IMG/VR virus record: IMGVR_UViG_3300009436_000073
Span: 1-29,102 of that record
Length of the DNA: 29,102 bases
Direction: 5' to 3' (one strand)
Origin: a virus
Positions 1-7,318 of this stretch are shown in pieces. The translations under genes were made by a program, and so were the position numbers. Under the pieces are notes generated by a model, which did not search any database, had not been told where the DNA came from, and worked only from the letters and a program-made list of their open reading frames with translations. The number at the start of each line of letters is the position of its first letter. Within the stretch, counting starts at the first letter, position 1.

Positions 1-726
1 GGCATCGAAGCAAACCGAGCGCAGCAGAACGCGCAGATGGGTCAACAGAACCAACAGTTTAACACCGGACAGTCCAACAACATGTTGTCGCAAGGCATTA
101 ACACCGCCACAGGTGTGGATGCGATGAACACTGGCTATCGCCAGCAGCAGGGCATGGCGAACCAGAACTCGGTCAATCAGTTTACTGGTCAAGGTTTTGG
201 CATAGACGCGGCAAGGGCCAGCCAGAACGCCGGTTTCGACCAACAGTCCGACATGTTCAACGCTGGAGCCGGTAATGCTCTGCTCGGTCAAGGCTACGGT
301 ATTGGCGCTTCTCAGCTTGAATCGAATTTGGGGAGACAGCAGCAAGGTAATCAGTTCAATGCTGGACAGTTCAATCAGGCGCGACAGTTTGGCACTGGTG
401 TAGGGCAAAACGCATTTAACACGAATCAACAGAATCAACAGTTTGGTGCCAGTTTGGCTGCACGGCTTGGGGCGCAAGGCACTGCCGATATGCGCACTGG
501 TGCGGGAATGTTCAACACTGGCGTGGGCCAACAGCTTGCGAGTGGTCAGTACGGCAGAGACTACGAACAGCAGCTTTATAATCAGCAGTTCCGTCAACAA
601 ATGGCACCTTACAATTCGTTGAACTTCTACAACCAGATTGTTGGTGCGCCTAATAACTTGTCATCGGCTACCAGCAGCAGCACGGGTAAGAGCAGCGGTA
701 TGAATGTTGGCTTCGGCTTTAAATAA
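1..726 (+). CDS. Gln/Asn-rich repetitive virion protein, 5' partial
   Basis: The frame is open from the first base, so the start probably lies upstream of the window; an internal ATG is at 37. The visible 241 residues are extremely rich in Gln, Asn, Gly, Ala and Phe, with repeated short units such as QFNAGQ, NQFTGQ and FNTG spaced along the chain, and a Ser/Gly-rich tail ending in NVGFGFK. No enzymatic motif, signal peptide or membrane segment is seen. Its place at the head of a tight run of virion genes suggests a structural or ejected protein of a podovirus-like particle; low-complexity Q/N-rich proteins of this kind occur in virion clusters of marine phages. The next gene starts 11 bases after its stop. 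Function is inferred from context only. Confidence 0.7.
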   Translation, partial: GIEANRAQQNAQMGQQNQQFNTGQSNNMLSQGINTATGVDAMNTGYRQQQGMANQNSVNQFTGQGFGIDAARASQNAGFDQQSDMFNAGAGNALLGQGYGIGASQLESNLGRQQQGNQFNAGQFNQARQFGTGVGQNAFNTNQQNQQFGASLAARLGAQGTADMRTGAGMFNTGVGQQLASGQYGRDYEQQLYNQQFRQQMAPYNSLNFYNQIVGAPNNLSSATSSSTGKSSGMNVGFGFK

Positions 727-737
727 AGAGAAAAGTA

Positions 738-2309
738 ATGGGAATATTTAGTTACATAGCTGACAGCTTCACTAACCGTGGGGCGTTGGATCTTGTTGGC
801 TCGAAAGATGATGAGAGCATTAATAACGCTCAGTTCTTGGCGGAGAACAAGCCAATAACGCAAGCGTATACGCCGCCGTCTCGAAGCATGGTGGCGCAAG
901 AGTTTGCGGAGCAAACTATGACTGCTCTGCCCCGCACGCCTCAAGAACTAGCTATAGGTGAAATGGGACCGCCTTTGCCTAACCCGCAAACATACCGCGA
1001 TCCAGCGGCTGCAACCCGTGCTTATTACGACAGGTTAGTTGATCAAGAGCGTGCCAGAGAGACAGCCAGAGCGAAGGAGCAGTTGAGTGATCCAATGTTC
1101 CGCTTCAGAGACACTGTAACCGATGTGGCTCGAAACACTATCGGTTTGCCCTTCCATATTATGTCTGGGGGTCAGGCTTTCAATAACGACCCTAGCCGCG
1201 AAGTGCAGTCACGCCATAAAGATCGTCTAAAAGAACTTGATGCGCTCAACGGCACAAATTCTGAACTGTACGATAAGGCTAAAGATAGTCGATTTATTGC
1301 GTTAGAGGCTGCTCGAAATCAAAGATATGTAGCTTCTACTAACCGTTTGAATGCAAACAATCAAAGTTCTTTTTTCAAATCCCCTAACCCTGATTTCTAC
1401 ACACCCGAATCAACCGCAAGGGCACAACGATTGATAGAGCAGGGTCGCCCTCATTCTGAGGCGCATGATGTGCTGAAATTGAAAGACAACATAGTTATGG
1501 CATCGGACGCAAACGGCAGACCTATTATGGTCAACAAAACGGACGGAAGTGTTATTGGTTATGCGACTAACTTTGAAACCGAGCTAAAGCAAAAGGAAAT
1601 GCTGGCTACATCTGAAAACTACACCGCAGCACAAGGTGTGTACCACGCAGACAGACCCCGTATGCAAAGAACAATACGAAGTTTTTCTAGCAAACGAGAT
1701 GATATTGAGAGAGAAGTGAAAGAGGTTATGAGCCTGTTGGAAGGATCAACCCGCGCAATCGACGGTGTTTTGCAGTACATCCCAGGAACTGATGAAAAGA
1801 CGATACAAGGCAAGTTAGAAATGCTTGTGGCAAACATCGGTTTTGCCGAAATACAGAAGATGCGAGAGCAATCCAAAAGTGGCGGTGCTTTAGGTCAGGT
1901 GACTGAAAAAGAACTTGCTTTTTTACAAGCAGTTTTGAATAGACTTTCACTGTTCGATAAGCCAGAAATTTTGCGAGAGAATCTAGGAATTGTTTTAGAA
2001 AGTTATGACGAATCTGTCACTTCTTTGGAATATAACCTCTCAGAAATGGACGGTCTATACGGAAGTAGCGCAACCAACCGTAAGGTATTCAACCCGAACA
2101 TAGCCTACGACGGAAACACTGCGTTTGAAGCTTTGTTAGAAGATCCTAAATTCGAAGACTCTTCTGCTAACAGTGCGGGGCCGCAAAGCGGTGCGCTCAC
2201 CGAAACGCCAGCAGCACCAAATACGGCGGCATCCCCGTTGAATGAAGAGGAGCAAGCTGAGTTAGAAATGCTAAGGCGTAACCGCGACGAAAGACAGGCG
2301 GCTAACTGA
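738..2309 (+). CDS. Probable internal virion protein (523 aa)
   Basis: I do not recognise a named family with certainty. The protein is soluble-looking, 523 residues, with helical charged segments. Around residues 375-395 it carries MREQSKSGGALGQVTEKEL, a motif of the kind seen in many phage virion or internal proteins (hydrophobic-R-E-x-S-K-x-G-G-A-L-G-x-V-[ST]). The C-terminus is Glu/Arg-rich (about residues 490-523). A purine-rich GAGAAAAG precedes the ATG. Its stop TGA overlaps the ATG of the next gene by one base, which indicates translational coupling. Position after the Q/N-rich virion gene and before two more virion-like genes suggests an internal or ejected protein; this is inference. 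Confidence 0.75.
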   Translation: MGIFSYIADSFTNRGALDLVGSKDDESINNAQFLAENKPITQAYTPPSRSMVAQEFAEQTMTALPRTPQELAIGEMGPPLPNPQTYRDPAAATRAYYDRLVDQERARETARAKEQLSDPMFRFRDTVTDVARNTIGLPFHIMSGGQAFNNDPSREVQSRHKDRLKELDALNGTNSELYDKAKDSRFIALEAARNQRYVASTNRLNANNQSSFFKSPNPDFYTPESTARAQRLIEQGRPHSEAHDVLKLKDNIVMASDANGRPIMVNKTDGSVIGYATNFETELKQKEMLATSENYTAAQGVYHADRPRMQRTIRSFSSKRDDIEREVKEVMSLLEGSTRAIDGVLQYIPGTDEKTIQGKLEMLVANIGFAEIQKMREQSKSGGALGQVTEKELAFLQAVLNRLSLFDKPEILRENLGIVLESYDESVTSLEYNLSEMDGLYGSSATNRKVFNPNIAYDGNTAFEALLEDPKFEDSSANSAGPQSGALTETPAAPNTAASPLNEEEQAELEMLRRNRDERQAAN

Positions 2310-3865
2310 TGGATATATCTGAAATAAGAGACAACATCCGAATAGCGGAGCTAGAACGAAACCCTTCTAACGAGCTAAAGTTTCGTCGGATGCTGAGAGA
2401 CGCGGAAGAAACTGCCGCGTCCGCTAACGAAGGCGTGGATTTTGACCTAGGCACAATGGTTAGCAACATACCATCAAGCCTCTACAACGTGGCGGCAGAT
2501 ACGGCGCAAGCTGTGATGAACCCAATAGACACACTTTATGCTGCGGGTTCTTTGGCTAAGAGCGGTTTGCACAATGCTGCTCAAGAAGTTAACGAGTTTA
2601 TTGGGCCAGAAAAAACGGCTGCTATAAACAGATTTGGCAATGCTATTGGTTTGCAAGAAAGGCCCACTACCGTAGAAGGGTTAGAGGGTTATCAAATTAA
2701 AGGGCAAGGCGAAGGTGAAGCGTTTGCCGGTGCGCTTGATGACCGATATGGTTCTGTTGATAACGCTAAAACAACATTGATGGAAGACCCTGCGGGAATG
2801 TTGCTTGATGTAGCCAGTTTGGTTTCAGGAGCCGGTGCGGGAGCTAAAGCTGGCTTAAAATCCGCTGGATTAGACACACAATTAGCAGACTCCGTGATTA
2901 ATGCCGGTACTAGCTTATCCCCGTTAAGCGGTTCAGTCCGAAGACCAACAGCGGTTGTGGAGGAGCTTATGGGTCAGCCTTTGTCGCGTAAGCTATACCA
3001 AAGCGCGATGAAGCCGAGCACAACTTTGCCTGAAGCAGAAAGGGCTAGACTGCTTGACGCTGGATTAGAAGTTGGTGCCACACCAACAAAAAGAAGTTCG
3101 GAAAAGGTGCAAGGTAAGAAAGAAAAGCTAGGCGCGGCTATTGGTGCGGCAGAAGGCGCGTTGACTCAGAAAGACATTGAAATACCTTCAAACAAACTAT
3201 TTACCTATGTCGATGAGGTGGAAAAAGATTTCATTCCTCTCAACCCTAACGCTAAAAGCAACATGGCAAAAATTGATAAAGTTGTCGAGGATATGATGGA
3301 CGGCATTTTTTATGCCGGTGGTCGGCTTACGCCTCAAGACGTAGCAAAAATAAAACGAAACATCTATCAGACTGTGAGCTACGACAAAAAGCTGGGCGAC
3401 AACAGAAAGATAGACGATGTACAAGAAGCCACTTTAAAAGCCATAGCGAAAGCAGCTAAAGAGCAGTTAGAGATACTCGACCCCCAACTGGCTAAAATCA
3501 ATGCTGCCTACGGGAAGGTTTCCGAAGTGCAACGAAAAATACAAAATCCAGCCGCTGCCAGAATTGGAAACAGAGACTTAGTTGGGATCGGTGCTCCACT
3601 TAAAATAGGCGCGGGTGCAGCAACTGGAGGAGGCCCAGGGGCAATACTTGGTGCTCTCCAAGGAGTGATAGACGCGCCAACTGTGAAGTCTAATTTAGCA
3701 ATACTTACAAACCGAACAGGAAAATTGCTCCGCGACCCAACGTACCAAAAGTTGGAAATTGCTGCGGGGCAGGGTGGACGGCTTGAGGAAGAAGCGTTGA
3801 GCCAGTTTGATAAAGATATGAATGCCTTGATGGGCGGTGTGTTAGACACAAGGAAGGTCAAGTAA
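2309..3865 (+). CDS. Probable virion or ejection protein (518 aa)
   Basis: No firm family assignment. It has helical N-terminal and central regions. Residues about 165-190 and 425-450 are Gly/Ala-rich hydrophobic stretches (for example LVSGAGAGAKAGLKSAG and GAATGGGPGAILGALQG) that could insert into or cross a membrane, as ejection proteins of podoviruses do. The middle, residues 240-410, is rich in Lys and Glu and probably coiled-coil. The last 19 residues, FDKDMNALMGGVLDTRKVK, closely match the last 19 of the next gene product. ATG overlaps the previous stop by one base, and its own stop overlaps the next ATG, so three genes are coupled. Injection or internal virion role is inferred from hydrophobic stretches and context. 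Confidence 0.72.
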   Translation: MDISEIRDNIRIAELERNPSNELKFRRMLRDAEETAASANEGVDFDLGTMVSNIPSSLYNVAADTAQAVMNPIDTLYAAGSLAKSGLHNAAQEVNEFIGPEKTAAINRFGNAIGLQERPTTVEGLEGYQIKGQGEGEAFAGALDDRYGSVDNAKTTLMEDPAGMLLDVASLVSGAGAGAKAGLKSAGLDTQLADSVINAGTSLSPLSGSVRRPTAVVEELMGQPLSRKLYQSAMKPSTTLPEAERARLLDAGLEVGATPTKRSSEKVQGKKEKLGAAIGAAEGALTQKDIEIPSNKLFTYVDEVEKDFIPLNPNAKSNMAKIDKVVEDMMDGIFYAGGRLTPQDVAKIKRNIYQTVSYDKKLGDNRKIDDVQEATLKAIAKAAKEQLEILDPQLAKINAAYGKVSEVQRKIQNPAAARIGNRDLVGIGAPLKIGAGAATGGGPGAILGALQGVIDAPTVKSNLAILTNRTGKLLRDPTYQKLEIAAGQGGRLEEEALSQFDKDMNALMGGVLDTRKVK

Positions 3866-4347
3866 TGGGACTATTAGACAGCATTATGGGCAGGGCATCT
3901 AAGGCTTTTAGCAGTTTAGGTGGCGGTGAGTCGGGCGGCACCGCAAACATGCTAAGTGATTTAGATCAGCAGTACGGAACCAGCGTGTTAGGTTTTATCA
4001 ACAACCCTGCAACAGCTACGCCTACGGGCATGGTTGATAGTGGGTCACTGCTAAAACAGATCAATCAGTCGGCTGGTGTGCAGGACGCATCTGGCATGTT
4101 GTCGGGCGGTCTGCCTTCGTTGGCTACTCCACCGCCCCCACAATCTATGGTCAGTGTTGACCCCCGAAAAGCAATGGGCGGCGGCGCTTTAGAGGAAGCC
4201 CCGCAACCTTCTTATGGAGATTTAGCGCAGCAAATGCTAGATGACTATTCCAACTTAGCGAACCCGAATGATTCAAACGAGAGCCAATACGAAAGGGACA
4301 TGAGAGCAATCAATAGTGGTCTGCTCGACACTAGGATCATCAGATAA
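3865..4347 (+). CDS. Small virion-cluster protein with LDTR C-terminal signature
   Basis: A 160-residue protein, Gly/Ser/Pro/Gln-rich and probably disordered in the middle (residues 60-110 include a PPPPQ run). It begins MGLLDSIMGRASKAF, a short amphipathic helix typical of proteins that dock on membranes or other virion proteins. It ends YERDMRAINSGLLDTRIIR, matching the tail of the preceding protein residue by residue in pattern. The ATG overlaps the previous stop by one base. No catalytic motif is seen. A role in the virion interior or in ejection together with its neighbour is inference. Confidence 0.68.
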   Translation: MGLLDSIMGRASKAFSSLGGGESGGTANMLSDLDQQYGTSVLGFINNPATATPTGMVDSGSLLKQINQSAGVQDASGMLSGGLPSLATPPPPQSMVSVDPRKAMGGGALEEAPQPSYGDLAQQMLDDYSNLANPNDSNESQYERDMRAINSGLLDTRIIR

Positions 4348-4351
4348 CCAT

Positions 4352-4795
4352 ATGATCCTCGAAGCGGTAGCGGCGGTTACAGCAGCCTGCAAAACTTTAG
4401 AAATGGCGGCTGGCGCGGCTAACAATATTGAAAGCCTTGGCGCTTTCATAGGCCGCATGGGCGCTGCTGAGTTCGATCTGCAAAAAGCCAAGAACTCTAC
4501 CCGCACGATGAGCGAGGCAGAGGCTGCAAAGGCCGTAATGGCTGAAGAGATGGTTCGTCAGTCCCGACAAAGAATGAAGGATTTATTCTTGTCTTTAAAT
4601 CGGACTGACCTCTGGAATGACATGCAGCAGAAGATGGCTGACGCTAGAAAAAATCGCCAAGAAGAAGTAAAACGCCTTGAAGCATTGAAGCGTAAAAAGC
4701 GAAAACAAATGATTGAAATGTTAACAATTGCGGCCTTGTGCCTTGGCTTAGTCCCTCTGGCTGTCGCCTTGGTTCTGTGGTGGGCCGTGAGCTAG
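4352..4795 (+). CDS. Coiled-coil protein with C-terminal membrane segment
   Basis: I chose ATG 4352 rather than an in-frame GTG at 4316, because the latter would overlap the previous gene and adds a non-conserved-looking 12 residues; 147 residues result. The N-terminus (about residues 1-35) is Ala/Gly-rich and hydrophobic (MILEAVAAVTAACKTLEMAA). The middle is a charged helix rich in Lys, Arg, Glu and Met, likely coiled-coil. A basic stretch KRKKRKQ leads into one strong C-terminal membrane helix (ML..AALCLGLVPLAVALVLWW). Topology would place the C-tail in the membrane and the bulk on the cytoplasmic side. It could be a lysis-related or membrane-anchored virion protein; neither is proven. No strong ribosome site is seen. 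Confidence 0.65.
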   Translation: MILEAVAAVTAACKTLEMAAGAANNIESLGAFIGRMGAAEFDLQKAKNSTRTMSEAEAAKAVMAEEMVRQSRQRMKDLFLSLNRTDLWNDMQQKMADARKNRQEEVKRLEALKRKKRKQMIEMLTIAALCLGLVPLAVALVLWWAVS

Positions 4796-4804
4796 GAGAA
4801 AATA

Positions 4805-4972
4805 ATGCCTACGAAGAAAAAAGGTCTTTATGCTAACATCGCTGCAAAGAAGAAAAGAATTTCAGCGGGTTCAAAAGAAAAGATGCGCAAGAAGGGCAGT
4901 AAAGGCGCACCCTCTGACTCTGACTTCAAAGCTGCCGCAAAGACGGCAAAGAAGAAAAAATCAAAAAAATGA
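4805..4972 (+). CDS. Very small Lys-rich protein
   Basis: A 55-residue ORF starting at ATG 4805 with a good AGGAG site 5-6 bases upstream (AGGAGAAAATAATG). The product reads MPTKKKGLYANIAAKKKRIS, then KMRKKGSKGAPSDSDFKAA, ending in a Lys run; about 40 percent of residues are Lys or Arg. Peptides of the type KKKGLYANI..KK.RI..GS.EKMR..GSKGAP recur at the end of virion clusters in marine phages. It probably binds DNA or another acidic partner; function unknown. It is the last gene before the integrase region. Confidence 0.7.
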   Translation: MPTKKKGLYANIAAKKKRISAGSKEKMRKKGSKGAPSDSDFKAAAKTAKKKKSKK

Positions 4973-5062
4973 ACCAAAAACGAACCAATCGGCTCTAAGT
5001 CATTGATTTGTAAGACCTATCATTTTATCCATCATCCCCCACAACATATAATAATTGATAAT

Positions 5063-5075
5063 AATCAATAACTTA
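5063..5075 (+). promoter_or_regulatory. IHF consensus site
   Basis: AATCAATAACTTA fits the IHF consensus WATCAANNNNTTR at every defined position and sits in an AT-rich stretch about 100 bases before int. IHF bends attP DNA in lambda-type integration, so the site supports an attP assignment. A match could still arise by chance in AT-rich DNA. Confidence 0.5.
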
Positions 5076-5090
5076 ACATAACGGAGGGGT

Positions 5091-5171
5091 TGTACCAGTG
5101 GTGCAATTCTCGTTGTCAATTAACGATTGACCATTTACACTAATGCTCATCATGTACCAATAGGTGTACCA
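5091..5171 (+). repeat. Three TGTACCA direct repeats before int
   Basis: TGTACCA occurs at 5091-5097, 5153-5159 and 5165-5171; the last two are extended (TGTACCAA) and 12 bases apart, about one helical turn, ending two bases before the int ATG. This fits integrase arm-type sites or an operator that lets integrase or another factor control int translation and transcription. The role is inferred. Confidence 0.5.
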
Positions 5172-5173
5172 AA

Positions 5174-6232
5174 ATGGGCAGCATTAATAAGCACGGAAAA
5201 GGCTATAGGGTTCTGATCCGCAGAGTCGGAATAGACACAATCTCAGAGAGTGGCTTTCTCAAAAAGTCTGAGGCTGAAGCTAGAATGAAAGAGATAGAAA
5301 CCGCATTGAACAAAGGCACTTGGTTTGAGGACACTTCAAACCTTGGAGTGTTGATCACTACTTATCTAGAAGAGTACGGTCCTTTCCGTAGAGATAAGGT
5401 GGGTCACCTTAAAGGTGTAAAGCAGGAACTGGGTCATCTAAACCTTAGCGAACTAACGTCTCCAGTAATAATTAAGTTTGCCAAAGAGCGCGGGAAGAAA
5501 GTTCATCCCAGCACAGTGCAAAAAGACATGCTTTATTTAGGCAGTCTGCTAAAAGCGGCTGAAGCAGCATACGACTGCACACCTAAATTGGACGAATTCA
5601 GAAAGGCTTCGCACTTCCTCAGATCAATGCGGATCGTGTCAGAAAGTGATGAGCGAGAAGTCAGGATGACTGATGCAGAAATTGACAAGGTAATCAGCAG
5701 CGTTAGCACTAAAATGCCGTTTGCGGATATTGTTAAGTTTGCTGTTTTGTCAGCTATGCGCCGTGGCGAGATACTCAACATGACTTGGGATGAGTTAGGT
5801 GAGGATGGTCGAACAATCGGTTTGTGGAGAAAGTGTCCAAAAAAAGGTAAGAGGTATGTGCGCGTACCTTTGCAAGAGGAAGCAGCTAAGATTGTTCAAA
5901 GGCAAGAGAGAGCCAGTTCTAGGATATTTCCCTACCGCGATGAGACACTGAGCAACCGTTGGAGAGCAGCGGCTAAAAAAGCCGGTCTGCAAGTGCGCTT
6001 CCACGATTTGCGGCACGAGGGTATCAGCCGCTTGTTTGAGCTTGGTTACGACATTATGCGCGTACAACTTTTCTCAGGTCACAGAGACTTGAACATGCTC
6101 AAGAGATACACGCACCTAAACGCCGACAAGGTGGTGGCAGCTATGGATGCTGAATCGAACAGTGATCTATTAGTCGAGCTAGATACCATTGCGCCTTCTG
6201 TAGATCCTGCACCGCTTGGCCTTTATGCCTAA
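5174..6232 (+). CDS. int: Tyrosine recombinase, phage integrase
   Basis: A 352-residue integrase of usual length. The N-terminal part (about 1-55) resembles an arm-binding domain, residues 55-150 a SAM-like core-binding domain, and 160-325 the catalytic domain. The active-site set is complete: R196 in AMRRGE, a Lys in the beta-hairpin near residue 224, H277 and R280 in FHDLRH, H303 in SGHRD and the nucleophile Y312 in KRYTHL. It catalyses integration and, with a directionality factor, excision at the att sites. An AGGTG ribosome site lies 8 bases before the ATG. The last 30 codons overlap the convergent DUF3310 gene by 92 bases. Family assignment is firm; the target site in the host is unknown. 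Confidence 0.96.
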   Translation: MGSINKHGKGYRVLIRRVGIDTISESGFLKKSEAEARMKEIETALNKGTWFEDTSNLGVLITTYLEEYGPFRRDKVGHLKGVKQELGHLNLSELTSPVIIKFAKERGKKVHPSTVQKDMLYLGSLLKAAEAAYDCTPKLDEFRKASHFLRSMRIVSESDEREVRMTDAEIDKVISSVSTKMPFADIVKFAVLSAMRRGEILNMTWDELGEDGRTIGLWRKCPKKGKRYVRVPLQEEAAKIVQRQERASSRIFPYRDETLSNRWRAAAKKAGLQVRFHDLRHEGISRLFELGYDIMRVQLFSGHRDLNMLKRYTHLNADKVVAAMDAESNSDLLVELDTIAPSVDPAPLGLYA

Positions 6233-6398
6233 AGCGGTGCATGTACTTTTTCACGTTGCCTTCAAGGTAGAAAGAGTACCCATCACCTAAATTATCCTGT
6301 AAGTAATCTATGCATTCGATCTCCCCTTGGTTGTAGTGGGGGGGTCGATTTACATTGTCTTGCTTCGCGTTTGCCCATTCAGCCATATCATCTACCAT
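6141..6398 (-). CDS. DUF3310 family protein
   Basis: An 85-residue product (a second in-frame ATG gives 81). It has the DUF3310 pattern: RPPHYNQGEIECIDYLQ, followed by FYLEGNVKKYMHRFRHKG and LQKAQWYLARLI. The family is frequent in phage genomes, is sometimes labelled nucleotide kinase-like, and has no well-established function that I can state with confidence. It is the last gene of the long leftward transcription unit and its 3' 92 bases overlap the integrase 3' end in antisense. No terminator is seen between the two convergent genes. A GTTG/CAAC dyad lies just upstream. Confidence 0.85.
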   Translation of the reverse strand: MVDDMAEWANAKQDNVNRPPHYNQGEIECIDYLQDNLGDGYSFYLEGNVKKYMHRFRHKGQAVQDLQKAQWYLARLIDHCSIQHP

Positions 6399-6414
6399 AA
6401 AGTAACTCGATTTA

Positions 6415-6432
6415 ATGTTGTGTAAACAACAT
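6415..6432. promoter_or_regulatory. Palindrome, probable operator
   Basis: ATGTTG-TGTAAA-CAACAT is a perfect 6+6 inverted repeat with a 6-base centre, between the AlpA-like gene and the DUF3310 gene. It has the same GTTG-N6-CAAC geometry as the dyad at 21674-21687. It lacks a T-tract, so a terminator is unlikely. Binding by the phage repressor or the AlpA-like protein is inferred. Confidence 0.5.
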
Positions 6433-6632
6433 CATGTTGTAATGTTTTGTAATCCTTCAAGCCGTCGAGCTTCAAAAAATGTCTCCACAACAATCTTATC
6501 AGCAACTCTTTGTCTGCCAAGTCGGTAAGTAGGCACGGGGAACTCAGCGCGTGAAATCGAGTTCATCAAAGCGCCTTTGCTGATGCCGAAAAGATCGGCA
6601 AGCTCGACGGATGTTAGGTACGGTTTGTCCAT
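6432..6632 (-). CDS. AlpA/excisionase-like winged-helix DNA-binding protein
   Basis: A 66-residue protein with a MerR/AlpA-like winged helix: YLTSVELADLFGISKGALM forms the helix-turn-helix, and VPTYRLGRQRVADKIVVETF the wing and following strand. Such proteins act as excisionase/directionality factors or as small transcription regulators. GGAG lies 6 bases before the ATG. It starts two bases after the stop of the repressor-like gene, so the two are co-transcribed. An excisionase in the same unit as a lysogenic repressor would be unusual, so a regulatory role is equally possible. Confidence 0.8.
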   Translation of the reverse strand: MDKPYLTSVELADLFGISKGALMNSISRAEFPVPTYRLGRQRVADKIVVETFFEARRLEGLQNITT

Positions 6633-6634
6633 TG

Positions 6635-7273
6635 TTACTCCAAATAAAACGGTATTTTGGTGTCGCCAACAAGATACTTTCTTTTTGACGGGTTGGTTAT
6701 TTTCAGCACAGACATACTGCCTTTCTTTTTAGATTCAGATTTCCATATTTCAGGTTTAACAATCAAAAAATCAAACGACAAACTACTGTTTTGTGTCTTA
6801 ACCGCAACAATGGGGGTGCTTAAAGAAAGGCTGCTTGACGGAAACCGCACAAACATACCCTCTTCAGCAGACTCGACTGCGCGTACTGTAAATTGGTTCT
6901 GCTCTCCGCCGTGGATGCTAACTACGTCTGTGTCGCTGTCGCTTTGTTCAAACGCTGCGCTGTATCCTTGTTCAAGCATAAAAGCCATAAAAGCGTAGAC
7001 GGCGGAATCCTGCCGCTGCGCAGCCACTTTTTTTATTTCTATTTCGCCGTGCTCTGTCCCCATCATTAGCCAAAGGTAATCAACCTTCAGCAGCTTCGCT
7101 AACTTTCGAGCGGTTGGACTCTTTGGCTTACTTTCTCCGTAAAACCATTTTCTGACAGCTTCTTGACTAACTCCAAGATTTTGCGCCAAAAAAGTTTGTT
7201 GCCCCCTGTTAAAAGGTGGGATGTCTGGGTTGTCTAAACACGCTTTCGCAAATCTATCTTTAAATTCTTTCAA
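6635..7273 (-). CDS. XRE/HTH repressor-like protein with atypical C-domain
   Basis: A 212-residue protein. Residues about 25-65 form an XRE-type helix-turn-helix (FLAQNLGVSQEAVRKWFYGE, then ARKLAKLLKVDYLWLMMG), as in lambda CI-type repressors. The remaining part (residues 85-212) does not show the S24/LexA self-cleavage signature with its Ser and Lys dyad; it reads as an alpha/beta domain of unknown family with motifs AVYAFMAFMLEQGYSAAF and PIVAVKTQNSSLSFDFLIVK, slightly like a degenerate nuclease-fold domain. The start is TTG with a strong AAGGGAG four bases upstream. A perfect TTGACA box overlapping an operator-like dyad lies about 60 bases upstream. It is probably the lysogeny repressor. 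Confidence 0.75.
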   Translation of the reverse strand: MKEFKDRFAKACLDNPDIPPFNRGQQTFLAQNLGVSQEAVRKWFYGESKPKSPTARKLAKLLKVDYLWLMMGTEHGEIEIKKVAAQRQDSAVYAFMAFMLEQGYSAAFEQSDSDTDVVSIHGGEQNQFTVRAVESAEEGMFVRFPSSSLSLSTPIVAVKTQNSSLSFDFLIVKPEIWKSESKKKGSMSVLKITNPSKRKYLVGDTKIPFYLE

Positions 7274-7318
7274 AACGCTCCCTTGGGCAAAATATGTAAG
7301 CGCGAATGTACCATAGTC

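Larger units (their letters stand above)
4973..5173. other. Probable attP region between virion genes and int
   Basis: This 201-base gene-free stretch lies directly before the integrase. It is AT-rich in the middle and holds an inverted repeat ATTGAT-AATA-ATCAAT (5054-5069), an exact IHF consensus at 5063-5075, three TGTACCA repeats (5091-5097, 5153-5159, 5165-5171) and the dyad CGTT-N7-AACG (5111-5125). Integrase arm sites, IHF sites and the crossover core normally cluster in such a place. The far side of int offers no room, because a convergent gene overlaps its end. The core itself cannot be named from this sequence alone, and no tRNA fragment was recognised. Confidence 0.55.

Noticed and set aside
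4973-5173. tRNA gene or tRNA fragment at the attachment region
   Set aside because: No cloverleaf or T-loop sequence could be found.
6415-6432. Palindrome as terminator of the AlpA-like gene
   Set aside because: No T-tract follows on either strand, the stem is AT-rich, and its half-sites match the recurrent dyad.
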